Positions 17,776 to 25,883 of a stretch of DNA of 64,000 nt are shown one piece after another. Position 1 is the first letter of the stretch. Each line of letters opens with the position of its first letter. The notes beneath the pieces were generated by a model. It made no database searches. It had not been told where the DNA came from and saw only the letters and a program-made list of their open reading frames with translations. Source of the stretch: Streptosporangium amethystogenes (GTDB lineage Bacteria; Actinomycetota; Actinomycetes; Streptosporangiales; Streptosporangiaceae); contig NZ_JOEQ01000040.1 of NCBI RefSeq assembly GCF_000721075.1, positions 14,543-78,542 on the forward strand, given 5' to 3'. Both the position numbers and the translations under genes were made by a program.

Positions 17776-17814
17776 GCTGGAATCCCCGGCTTTCAAGCCG
17801 GGGAGGACGTCAAG
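17776..17814. mobile_element. TnpB (IS200/IS605-type) right-end-like hairpin
   Basis: The stretch contains AATCCCCGGC, an inner TTTCAA and GCCGGGG then GAGGACGTCAAG: a perfect 9-bp stem (CCCCGGCTT with AAGCCGGGG, two-base loop). This block is the conserved end found next to many actinobacterial TnpB genes, where it forms the 3' part of the guide RNA scaffold. No tnpB is adjacent, so this is a solo end. It overlaps the stop of the alpha/beta hydrolase at 17810 and could now serve as that gene's transcription terminator. Confidence 0.6.
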
Positions 17815-18685
17815 GGAGGTTCTTGGCGGCCTGGTGCTGCCAGGCCGTGTTGGCGGTGAACTCGGGGGCGCTCCCGGCGAAGGCGCCTCGGGCGTAGGCG
17901 TCGTCCTGGAGGCGGTACATCAGCCAGGCCGTCAGGTAGCCGAGGAAGCCGCCGCCGGTGCCCTGGATGTCGTTGTGACCCGCGCCCTTCAGCAGTGCCA
18001 TGGCCGCCGCCCCGGGCACCTGGTCGTAGTAGCCCCGCAGCGCCGAGGCCGGTGAGATCAGCCAGTCGTTGCCCCCGCTCATGAACAGGACGGGGCAGAC
18101 CAGCTGGGAGACCTGAAACTGGTCGCCGGCCCCCACCCAGAGCTGTGCGGGCAATGCGATCGGCACGGCCGTGGTGACGAGCCCCGCGGAGAGGTTGGCC
18201 GCGTTGACCGTGCCGCCCGCGCCCTGGGAGTGCCCGGCGGCGCCGACCCTGGTGGCGTCGAGCCTCTGATGGAACGGGCTCGCGGGGTCGGCGTTCCTCG
18301 CCACCAGGTATCGCGCGGCGGCGAGTATCTCGGTGCCCGTCCCGGTGGTCGTGTCGGTGGAGGCGATCACGGTGAAGCCCCAGGAGGCGAGCTGGTCGAG
18401 CACGCCGGGGTAGAGGGCGGGGGTGGCGTGGGAGCCGTTCCCCCAGGTGACGATCGGGTGCCGGAAGCCGCCGGCGCCGAGGTCCGCCGGGTGGTGCAGC
18501 CGGTAGGTTCCCGAGGCGTCGCCCGCGTCGGAGGCGGTGACCGCCCAGGGGCCTCGGACCGCGTAGTGCGACTCGATCGTGCCGGCCGCCACCGCCTGGG
18601 TGGTCCGCGACACGAGGCCCGCCGACAGCAGCCCGACCGCCGCCGCGCGCAGGACCCGCCGCCGGGACATGCCCTTGTCTTCCAT
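17810..18685 (-). CDS. Tat-exported alpha/beta hydrolase (PET-hydrolase/cutinase-like)
   Basis: 291-residue secreted hydrolase. The leader MEDKGMSRRRVLRAAAVGLL has the twin-arginine motif SRRRVLRAA, then AGLVSRTTQAVAAGT as cleavage region. The oxyanion side HPIVTWGNGSHATP and the nucleophile elbow VGAAGHSQGAGGTVNAA (GHSQG) match bacterial lipases of the Thermobifida-type polyester hydrolase group. Catalytic Asp is probably in FMSGGNDWLISP and His in GAGHNDIQG. The ATG at 18685 lies 5 bases after GGTGAGG; a GTG two codons earlier is possible. Divergent from a TetR regulator with a shared palindromic operator, so likely induced by a small ligand, possibly a hydrolysis product. Confidence 0.8.
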   Translation of the reverse strand: MEDKGMSRRRVLRAAAVGLLSAGLVSRTTQAVAAGTIESHYAVRGPWAVTASDAGDASGTYRLHHPADLGAGGFRHPIVTWGNGSHATPALYPGVLDQLASWGFTVIASTDTTTGTGTEILAAARYLVARNADPASPFHQRLDATRVGAAGHSQGAGGTVNAANLSAGLVTTAVPIALPAQLWVGAGDQFQVSQLVCPVLFMSGGNDWLISPASALRGYYDQVPGAAAMALLKGAGHNDIQGTGGGFLGYLTAWLMYRLQDDAYARGAFAGSAPEFTANTAWQHQAAKNLP

Positions 18686-18702
18686 GGTCACCTCACCGAT
18701 TC

Positions 18703-18726
18703 TTTGGAGACGTGAACGTCCCCAAA
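18703..18726. promoter_or_regulatory. Palindromic TetR-type operator
   Basis: Inverted repeat with arms TTTGGAGACGT and ACGTCCCCAAA around a GA centre: 10 of 11 pairs match. It lies between the divergent hydrolase and TetR genes, 17 bp above the former start and 25 bp above the latter, a position that would block both promoters. Confidence 0.7.
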
Positions 18727-18751
18727 CAGAGGGAAGTACGATCTGTGATTG

Positions 18752-19432
18752 ATGTCAAGACAGGATCGAAAGAAAATTCCGGAGGGTGAGCCCCTCCCCC
18801 GCGGCCGTCACGGGCTGCCCCCAGAAGTGGTCCGCACCTCGCAGCGCGACCGCCTGATCCAGGCGATGCTGCTACTGGTCGCGGCCCGGGGGTACGCCGC
18901 CACGACCGTGCCCGATGTGATCGCCGCCGCGCGGGTCTCGCGCAACGCCTTCTACGCCAACTTCCATGACAAGGAGGCCTGCTTCCTCGCCCTGTGCGAA
19001 CGGGACCTGTCCGGCGTGGTCGAGACGATCCTGTCCGCGGCCGAGGGCACCGGCCACGACTGGGTCGCCGCCGTCCGCCAGGGCCTGTACGCCTACCTGC
19101 GGTGGTGGCAGGACCGTCCCGAGTACGCCCGCGCCTACTTCGTCGAACTCCCCGCGGCGGGCCGGCGGGCGATGGACCAGCGCGACCGCGCCTACCTGCC
19201 CTTCCTGGAGATGCTGCGCGCCCTCGCCGCGCGGGCCAGGGCGGAGACCCCCTCCCTGGGACCGGTCAGGGAGAGCGTGCCCTCCCTGATCGTCTTCGGC
19301 GTCACCGAGTTCATCGCCGCCGCGGTGCGCGCGGGGAACGCGGAGCGGCTGTCCGCACTGGAGGAGGACCTGCTGCACTACACGGTCACGCTGCTCGCCG
19401 ACCGCGCGACGGCCGACAGGGCACTCGGCTGA
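18752..19432 (+). CDS. TetR/AcrR-family transcriptional regulator
   Basis: 226-residue TetR-type repressor. The HTH is RDRLIQAMLLLVAARGYAAT then TVPDVIAAARVSRNAFYANF and HDKEACFLALCER, near residues 32-80. The C-terminal ligand domain is all-helical and unassigned. The ATG at 18752 follows a TTG one codon earlier. The 60-bp divergent promoter region holds a 24-bp palindrome, so autoregulation and control of the neighbouring hydrolase are likely. Confidence 0.88.
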   Translation: MSRQDRKKIPEGEPLPRGRHGLPPEVVRTSQRDRLIQAMLLLVAARGYAATTVPDVIAAARVSRNAFYANFHDKEACFLALCERDLSGVVETILSAAEGTGHDWVAAVRQGLYAYLRWWQDRPEYARAYFVELPAAGRRAMDQRDRAYLPFLEMLRALAARARAETPSLGPVRESVPSLIVFGVTEFIAAAVRAGNAERLSALEEDLLHYTVTLLADRATADRALG

Positions 19433-19475
19433 CCCACGGCACCCGCGCCGCGAGGGCACGGGTGCCGCGTCCGGG

Positions 19476-21479
19476 TCAGGGCATCGCCCGCACCCCCTCC
19501 ACCTGGACGTTCCAGCCCGCGGGGAAGCCGGGCGCGCACCCGTCGGGCCCACCGTCCCAGCCCGCCGCCATCAGCGCGACGGCCGCCAGCAGGCCTCCGT
19601 TGCCCGGCAGGTAGAGCGGCAGGATCCCGGGCCACTGCCGGTTGTGACCCGAGACCAGGTGCGCGTTCTTGGGCGCGTCCATCAACAGCGCGTCGACCGC
19701 CTTGCCCGGCTCGCCCAGCCTGGCCGCACACATGGCGAGCATCGGGTAGTCCCAGCCCCAGGTGCTCGGCAGGTCCCAGGTCTCCAGCACGTCGTCGAGG
19801 GTGGCCCGCATGGTCTCCGGATCGATCAGCGGCGTCGCCGGAACCAGGCCCAGTGCCCCGGTCATCGAGGGGTGGTCCGTCCTGAGCGTGTACGGCTCCA
19901 CCGCGATGGCCGCGTAGACGCCGTCCCTGACGCACGGCGCGGCCAGCCCGTCCCGCACCCTCTCCCACTCCGAGTCCCGGGCGAGGCCGAGACGCTCACG
20001 CCACCGCTGCGCGATCTCCAGCCCCCACCACCAGTAGGCCAGCTCGAACGTGGGATTCCTGACCGTCGCCCTGATCTCCGCGTACGACTCCTGCGCCGGG
20101 ACCAGCGGCGGACCGAGCACATGGCGGCCGTCCTCCTCGACGGGAAAGGACGCCATGAACTCCGCGGTCTCGAAGACCAGGTCCCGGTAGTCGTACAGGG
20201 CCTCCGGCCGGACCCGGTAGAGGAGTTCGGCGAAGTAGATCGGGTGCGGCTGCTGCCAGATCAGGAACGGCCCGATCGTGCTGGGGCTCTCCCTGCCCTC
20301 GGGGCCGACCTGCTTGGGCCAGCGGGCCCCGCGATACCCCTGCCCGGCGGCCGTGGCCCGCGCCGCAGGAAGGATGCTCCGGTACCACGGCATGCTGCGC
20401 TCCAGCAGTTCCGGCCTTCCCCACAGCGGGAAGTGCGCCGCGTGCCACCAGTGCATCTCCAGATGGAACTTGCCGCTCCAGGAGTTGCAGACCAGGCCGG
20501 TCTCCTGCGGCGGCAGCGAGCCCGCGCAGTTGACCGCGGTCAGGTACTGCGAGAGGACCACGCGCCGCTCCAGCTCGGGCGCGCGCGGGTCCGAGCTGCC
20601 CGCGAAGCTCACCGCGCCGCCATCGGTCCAGAAACGGGCCCAGTGCCGGGCGGCGGCCGCGCGGACCTCAGCGAATCCGCAAAGACCGGACCCCACGGGG
20701 TCGAGACCGAAGGCCACGACGAACTCGGTGGCGCCCTCCAGCCGGTAGCGGTGCTCGGCGATGGGCGTGAGCCGGGCCGGCCCCTGCCAGGCGAGGGCGA
20801 CATGGTGGCGGTCGCCGTCCAGCACCCGGGTGAAGTCGCAGCGTGCGGCGCCGACGACATGGCCGGTGAGGTGCCGCTCCGGACCGTCCCAGTCGGCGGC
20901 CACGTTCCAGGCTTCACAGGCGTACGGAAAGGCGATCGTCACCGCCGCCCCGCCGGTGACACGCACCGCCAGCAGGTCGCGTCCGGGATGGCAGACCGTC
21001 TCCACCTCGTACGGCACGCCGTCGAGCGTGAACGCGCTGCGCAGCAGCCCGCTCCACAGGTCGAGCCGCTGATGGACGCCGGTGAGGTCGGTGATCTCCA
21101 CGTGCTCGCCGAGGTCGAGCCCGATCCTGCCCAGGTCGAGCCGCTGGGGATTGCCGTGCAGCCACGTACCGGCCTCGAACTCCGGCGCCACCGGACCACC
21201 GAAGGTCATCCGGTGCCGGTCGGGATAGCGGGCCCGGCCGTAGCCGGTCATCGCGTCCTCCAGGGTGAAGCCCCGGGGGTTGGGCATCGTGTGCCAGCCC
21301 CACTGCGACTGGGTGCCCAGCGGCATGCTCGCGGCGTGGAAGGCGGGGAAGGTCTGCAGCCCGGTGACATCTGCGGTGAAGGCGAACTCGCCGTTGCCGA
21401 CGGTCAGCGGGGACTCCGCGTCCGGCTCGGTCAGCACCACGGCGTGCCGCCGTACCAGGGCCTCTCGGTCGATGCTCAC
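19476..21479 (-). CDS. Six-hairpin (alpha/alpha)6 glycosidase-like protein
   Basis: 667-residue protein with the layout of six-hairpin glycosidases of the GH65/GH95 type: an N-terminal beta-sandwich (PLTVGNGEFAFTADVTGLQT near residue 30), a linker, and a helical barrel containing NSWSGKFHLEMHWWHAAHFP and LWGRPELLERSMPWYRSIL. The barrel motif FHLEMHWWH places a Glu where these enzymes carry the general acid. No signal peptide. GTG at 21479 overlaps the upstream peptidase stop (GTGA); a GTG two codons earlier is also possible. Probably intracellular and coupled with the peptidase-like gene. Substrate unknown. Confidence 0.65.
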   Translation of the reverse strand: MSIDREALVRRHAVVLTEPDAESPLTVGNGEFAFTADVTGLQTFPAFHAASMPLGTQSQWGWHTMPNPRGFTLEDAMTGYGRARYPDRHRMTFGGPVAPEFEAGTWLHGNPQRLDLGRIGLDLGEHVEITDLTGVHQRLDLWSGLLRSAFTLDGVPYEVETVCHPGRDLLAVRVTGGAAVTIAFPYACEAWNVAADWDGPERHLTGHVVGAARCDFTRVLDGDRHHVALAWQGPARLTPIAEHRYRLEGATEFVVAFGLDPVGSGLCGFAEVRAAAARHWARFWTDGGAVSFAGSSDPRAPELERRVVLSQYLTAVNCAGSLPPQETGLVCNSWSGKFHLEMHWWHAAHFPLWGRPELLERSMPWYRSILPAARATAAGQGYRGARWPKQVGPEGRESPSTIGPFLIWQQPHPIYFAELLYRVRPEALYDYRDLVFETAEFMASFPVEEDGRHVLGPPLVPAQESYAEIRATVRNPTFELAYWWWGLEIAQRWRERLGLARDSEWERVRDGLAAPCVRDGVYAAIAVEPYTLRTDHPSMTGALGLVPATPLIDPETMRATLDDVLETWDLPSTWGWDYPMLAMCAARLGEPGKAVDALLMDAPKNAHLVSGHNRQWPGILPLYLPGNGGLLAAVALMAAGWDGGPDGCAPGFPAGWNVQVEGVRAMP

Positions 21480-23065
21480 GCGCACCCCGGCGTGCCCGAG
21501 GCACGCTGGGCGCGCATGAACGTGACATCGCCCGCGACGTCCGCCTGTGGCATGGTGCCGAGGTCGAGCACGACGTCGGTGAAGGCCAGCGACGCCCGGC
21601 GCATCACCGCCACGTCGATCGCCTCGGCCCCGAAACGCGGTGAGAAGAGCGTCTTGGGGGCCGCGATCGGCGCGATGGTCGGCAGCAGGTGCCGGTTGTA
21701 CGGCGTACCCTCGCCCCCGAAGCCGCAGTGGTGCGGCACGGTGCCCAGGTCGGCCGCCGACAGCCCCTTCAGCACGGCCGTGCGCCGCACGTCCCAGTAC
21801 TGGACATGACCCTTGACCAGCTCACGCAGGGGCGTGCTCTCACTGACCGGGACCCAGAGCAGCTCGGTGAGCGAGGGATCGGCCACGAGCTCCAGTCCGG
21901 GCAGCCCTCCGGTGCGGGTGACCGCGTCGTAGCGCCGGGCACCCAGGTGCTCCAGGACGACGACCGAGGAGACCTTGCCCTGGTCGTACTCGGCGTCCAG
22001 CATGGCCGCCAGCTGCCCCGCGCCTCCCTCACGGACGCCGGGTCCGGTGAGATGCTGGTAGAGATGGCCGGTGACGAAGGCGAACTGGACCGTACGCGGG
22101 CGGCAGCTCACCGGCAGCGACGCCAGATAACGGGCCATCTCCACCATCGTGAGCGGGCCGTTGTCCCACACCGGGCTCATGCCGTCCGTGTGGCTCTCCA
22201 CGACGATCTTCTGCTCGCTCACCCCGGGCAGGGTGGCGAGGACGGTGCGGGTCGTCTTCGGTGTCCATGCCGCGTCGACGGTCAGCACGGCCTCGACCGG
22301 CTGCCCTGCGGCGAGCGCCTGCTTGATCCGCTCGCCCTGGTCGACGCCGAGATAGGCGCCGGGAACCTGGTACGGCAGACCCTCGTAGGGCGCGTACATC
22401 CCCTCGATCTGGGCGTGCGGCAGGCGGCTCACCTCCAGCACCCCCGCCGCGCCAGCCGCGGCGGCGGCCTTGAGGTCGGCGTCGGCTCCGGCGGGGGCCT
22501 CCATGGAGTCGGAGCCGAGCAGGTTGATCGTGAGGCCGGGGTCGTACATGTGGTAGCCGAGCAGGGGCGGATAGAAGAGCAGGTTGGGCACCGTCGACCA
22601 GGGCAGATCCCTGACGACGATCTTCCCCGCGGCGTTCGCCGCTGTGATGGCGGTGCCCGCGGGCAGGTAGGTGAGCGGGGCGGTCACTCCGCCCGGCCCG
22701 GTGGAGGAGGAGAAGGGCACGGGCGCGGCGACCGCCACGGCCTGGCCGCCGACGGTCAGCCCCGTGGCGAGGTCGTCCCAGCGGTCGATCTCGTAGGGCA
22801 GTGAGGAGAGCTGGACGCCGGGGACCGCGCCGATCTCGTCCTCCAGCCAGTCGATGTAGTCGTCGTGAGCGGCCGAGCCGGTCGGCCGGGGACCGAAGTC
22901 CTCCTGCCGCTCGGCGAGTTCGAGCAGGCGGGCCTCGCTCGCGAAGCTCGCCGGGTCGATTCGCACCGGGCAGGTCGTCGCCTGGGCGGCGAGCGCGGCT
23001 CCCGGCAGGGGGACGGGGAAGGTGAGGGCGAGAAGCATCGGTCCGATGAGGATGAGACGTTTCAC
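21476..23065 (-). CDS. Secreted M28-like peptidase with PA-type insert
   Basis: 529-residue exported protein. VKRLILIGPMLLALTFPVPL then PGAALAAQA is a Sec signal peptide. A protease-associated-type insert lies at residues ~90-270, and the M28 core is recognisable at VLATLPGVSEQKIVVESHTD then GMSPVWDNG, where H-x-D and a following Asp are visible. The usual Glu-Glu region reads FVTGHLYQHLTG, as in the cytoplasmic relative at 13113-14423, so the metal site may be altered in the same way. The GTG at 23065 has GAAGGAA upstream. It lies 127 bp after the LacI gene on the same strand and is coupled to the glycosidase-like gene. Confidence 0.7.
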   Translation of the reverse strand: MKRLILIGPMLLALTFPVPLPGAALAAQATTCPVRIDPASFASEARLLELAERQEDFGPRPTGSAAHDDYIDWLEDEIGAVPGVQLSSLPYEIDRWDDLATGLTVGGQAVAVAAPVPFSSSTGPGGVTAPLTYLPAGTAITAANAAGKIVVRDLPWSTVPNLLFYPPLLGYHMYDPGLTINLLGSDSMEAPAGADADLKAAAAAGAAGVLEVSRLPHAQIEGMYAPYEGLPYQVPGAYLGVDQGERIKQALAAGQPVEAVLTVDAAWTPKTTRTVLATLPGVSEQKIVVESHTDGMSPVWDNGPLTMVEMARYLASLPVSCRPRTVQFAFVTGHLYQHLTGPGVREGGAGQLAAMLDAEYDQGKVSSVVVLEHLGARRYDAVTRTGGLPGLELVADPSLTELLWVPVSESTPLRELVKGHVQYWDVRRTAVLKGLSAADLGTVPHHCGFGGEGTPYNRHLLPTIAPIAAPKTLFSPRFGAEAIDVAVMRRASLAFTDVVLDLGTMPQADVAGDVTFMRAQRASGTPGCA

Positions 23066-23191
23066 GGGGGGTTCCTTCGCGTCGGAACACGGTGACATGG
23101 CGGTCCCTCGCGGGGACCGCTCAACGGGATGCTCGTGCCGGGGCGGGGTGCTTCAGGAGATCCCGGTCAGCGGCGGGTCGACGCCGTCCGG

Positions 23192-24232
23192 TCACTCCCG
23201 TCCGGCCGGTGGGCCGGTGGTGCCGCGGACGACGAGGGTGGGTGAGACGGAGGACAGGACGGACCGCCCGCGACCCTCGATGCGCTCGATGAGCAGGCGC
23301 GCCGCGGTGGCCCCGATGACGTGTCCGTCCTGGTCGACACTGGTCAGGGAGATGGGCTTGAGGGAGGCGATGCCGATGTTGTCGTATCCGGCGACCGACA
23401 GGTCACCGGGGACCGACAACCCGGCCTCGTAGGCCGCACGCAGCACCCCGAGGGCCGCGACGTCCGCGCCGGCGAAGATGGCGGTGGGCCTGGCCGGCCG
23501 GGCGAGCAGCTGCCGCGCTCCCTCGTAGCCGCCCTCCTCGGTGAAGGAGGTGGCCACCACGTCGATCCCCTCCGCCAGGCCTCTGGCGCGCATGGCCTGA
23601 CGGTAGCCTTCGGCGCGGACGGCCTGCGGGGAGTCGGCACCGGAGGCGCGCCCCCGGTCGAGATGGGTGATGTGGGCGATCCGCCGGTGGCCGAGATCGG
23701 CCAGGTGGTCGACCACCAGGCGGGCGCCGACGATGTCGTCGTCGACCACGGAGTCGTACTCGGCGGCACCTCCGTGACGGCCGATCACCACGATCGGCGT
23801 CGTGGTGGCGATGGCGGCGAGTTCCGCACTCGACATGACCGGAGATATCAGGATGATGCCATCCATGCTCCGGTCGATCATCGCGTCGGTCATCCTCGCC
23901 TGACTCCTGGGCTCGTCCCCGCCGGGGCCGAGCAGCACCTGGTACTCGGTGCCGCCCAGCCGGCCGGTGACGCCCTCGATGATGTCGGGGAAGAACGGGT
24001 TCCTGGTGTCGGACAGCATCACACCAAGGGTGTAGGTGCGGCCCCGCATGGCCCTGGCCGCGGCGTGCGGCCGGTAGCCGAGCTCGTCCATGGCCTCACG
24101 GACCTTGGCCCGCATGCCGGGGCTGACCCCGTAGGCTCCGCGCAGCACCTTGGACACGGCGGCCGTGGAGACGCCGGCCCGGTCTGCCACGTCGGCGATG
24201 GTCACCCGGCGCGGTGCTGATCCTGTGGTCAC
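23192..24232 (-). CDS. LacI-family transcriptional regulator of the rhamnosidase operon
   Basis: 346-residue LacI/GalR repressor. The HTH RVTIADVADRAGVSTAAVSK and hinge region VLRGAYGVSPGMRAKVREAM lie at residues 9-50; the periplasmic-binding-like domain starts YTLGVMLSDTRNPFFPDII and includes VVIGRHGG, IFAGADVAALGVLRAAYEAG and GYDNIGIASLKPISLTSVDQ. The GTG at 24232 is chosen because GAAGGA lies 6-7 bases upstream and the HTH then begins at residue ~9. It is divergent from the solute-binding protein operon, which carries a LacI-type palindrome at 24472-24481, so a sugar released by the rhamnosidase is the likely inducer. Confidence 0.9.
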   Translation of the reverse strand: MTTGSAPRRVTIADVADRAGVSTAAVSKVLRGAYGVSPGMRAKVREAMDELGYRPHAAARAMRGRTYTLGVMLSDTRNPFFPDIIEGVTGRLGGTEYQVLLGPGGDEPRSQARMTDAMIDRSMDGIILISPVMSSAELAAIATTTPIVVIGRHGGAAEYDSVVDDDIVGARLVVDHLADLGHRRIAHITHLDRGRASGADSPQAVRAEGYRQAMRARGLAEGIDVVATSFTEEGGYEGARQLLARPARPTAIFAGADVAALGVLRAAYEAGLSVPGDLSVAGYDNIGIASLKPISLTSVDQDGHVIGATAARLLIERIEGRGRSVLSSVSPTLVVRGTTGPPAGRE

Positions 24233-24438
24233 GCGAGTCCTTCGGTAGGCGAAAGTGGGAACGGCCCCGCAGCGAACCTCGGGGGAAGAGCGGGGCAAAT
24301 CGCCGGGCGAGCGCGGCGCCCGTGTGTAGAACGAAATACATTCTGGCGATGCAGAGGCGACGGTACCCGTTCGAAGCCATCCTTGCCAGACCCGATTTTT
24401 ACCACTTCTTAACGAGTTGGTCACCTGGAACACGGGTC

Positions 24439-24481
24439 TTGACGCCGCAAACACTCCTGGTCTAACAATGGAGAACGTTCT
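24439..24481 (+). promoter_or_regulatory. Promoter and LacI-type operator of the rhamnosidase operon
   Basis: TTGACG at 24439-24444 and TAACAA at 24463-24468 (18-bp spacing) form a plausible sigma-70-type promoter. Immediately downstream, 24472-24481 is the perfect palindrome AGAACGTTCT with a central CG, the classic LacI-family operator core. Overlap with the expected transcription start fits direct repression by the divergent LacI protein. The rest of 24233-24584 holds no supported gene. Confidence 0.65.
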
Positions 24482-24584
24482 ACGAAACATGACGGAAACC
24501 CGCATGTCTTGTGGCCCGGAGGCGTGCAGGCGTCCGCCCGGAGGCCGGCTATCACCAACCCCGTGACGAACAGGAATAACGAGC

Positions 24585-25883
24585 ATGAGGGCATCGAAAC
24601 GACTGCTGGGAGCCGCGGCCTGCGCCGCCCTCACCCTCACCGCGGCGGGCTGTGGCGGCGCCGCCGAACCAGGCGGAACCGACGGCGGGAAGGTCACGCT
24701 GACGCTCTGGCACAACACCGCCGATCCCGCCCCGCTGGTGGAGATGTACAAGCGGTTCGAGCGCGAGTCGGGCCACACGATCGAGCTGGTCCCGATCCCC
24801 TCCGACGGGTTCGAGGACAGCACCCAGACCAAGTGGGCCACCGGCGAACGGCCGGACATCCTCGAATACCACGCCACGGTGAGCAACCTGCTCGCCCTGA
24901 ACCCGTCGGAGAACCTCAGGGACCTGTCCGGCGAGGCGTACGTCGCCAGGTCCGGCGACCTCTACAGCAGCGCGGGCGCCACGGGAGGAAAGGTCTACGC
25001 GGCCATCACCGGCTTCCCCCAGGTCTTCGGCCTCTACTACAACAAGAAGGTCCTCGCCGACGCGGGCGTCAAGCCCCCGGGCACGTTCGACGAGCTCTCG
25101 GCGGCCTGCCGCGCGCTCTCCGCCAAGGGCGTGACGCCCGTGTTCGAGTCGGGCGGATCCATCTGGCCGGTGCAGATCCTGCCACTGCTGTACGTCAGCG
25201 CCAGCAACGAGGCCAACGCCTACGGCAAGGCCATCGCGGGCCACACCGCCTCGCTGGCCGACCCCGGCTCGCCGTTCGTGGCCGGGCTGAGCTCCTACAG
25301 GAAGCTGCAGGACGACGGCTGCTTCAACAAGGACATCACCACCGCCACGTTCGAGAACTCGATGAAGGCCCTGGTGACCGGCAAGGCCGCCATGGTCGCC
25401 CAGCACTCCGACATGCTGCCGGCCATGCTCGCCGCCGCCGGCGGCGACCAGCGGAAGGTGGACGACACCGTCGGGTTCACCGGGCTGTCGAGCACCAAGG
25501 CCGTGGTGACGTACGCGCCGGGGCCGATCGGCACCTTCTACCTGCCCAAGACGGGCGACGCCGGACGGGAGCAGGCCGCGCTGGACTTCGTCCGGTTCAT
25601 GACCGGCCCCGCCTACGCCGACTACGTGAAGTCCGCGAAGACCTTCCCCGTGCTCCAGGGGGTGGACGGTCCGCAGGACGTCTCCCCCGTGCTCCAGGAC
25701 GTCAAGAAGGCGTACGACAACGGCGCCGTCATCGCCTTCAACTCCGACATCCCCGGCATGGCCGGGCTGGCGCCGCTGATGTCGGAACTGATCGCCGGGC
25801 AGAAGGATCCGCAGAAGGCCGCCACGCAGCTGCAGGGCCAGGTCGAGCAGGCGGCGAAGGCCGCCGGGCTGCCCGGATGGTGA
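24585..25883 (+). CDS. Sugar ABC transporter solute-binding lipoprotein
   Basis: 432-residue family-1 binding protein. MRASKRLLGAAACAALTLTA followed by AGCGG is a lipoprotein signal with the lipobox TAAGC. The mature protein begins with VTLTLWHNTADPAPLVEMYK and shows TKWATGERPDILEYHATVSN and ITGFPQVFGLYYNKKVLADA, as in oligosaccharide-binding proteins. First gene of SBP-permease-permease-serine hydrolase-rhamnosidase. The substrate is probably a rhamnose-containing oligosaccharide or glycoside, inferred from the GH78 gene. Confidence 0.9.
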   Translation: MRASKRLLGAAACAALTLTAAGCGGAAEPGGTDGGKVTLTLWHNTADPAPLVEMYKRFERESGHTIELVPIPSDGFEDSTQTKWATGERPDILEYHATVSNLLALNPSENLRDLSGEAYVARSGDLYSSAGATGGKVYAAITGFPQVFGLYYNKKVLADAGVKPPGTFDELSAACRALSAKGVTPVFESGGSIWPVQILPLLYVSASNEANAYGKAIAGHTASLADPGSPFVAGLSSYRKLQDDGCFNKDITTATFENSMKALVTGKAAMVAQHSDMLPAMLAAAGGDQRKVDDTVGFTGLSSTKAVVTYAPGPIGTFYLPKTGDAGREQAALDFVRFMTGPAYADYVKSAKTFPVLQGVDGPQDVSPVLQDVKKAYDNGAVIAFNSDIPGMAGLAPLMSELIAGQKDPQKAATQLQGQVEQAAKAAGLPGW

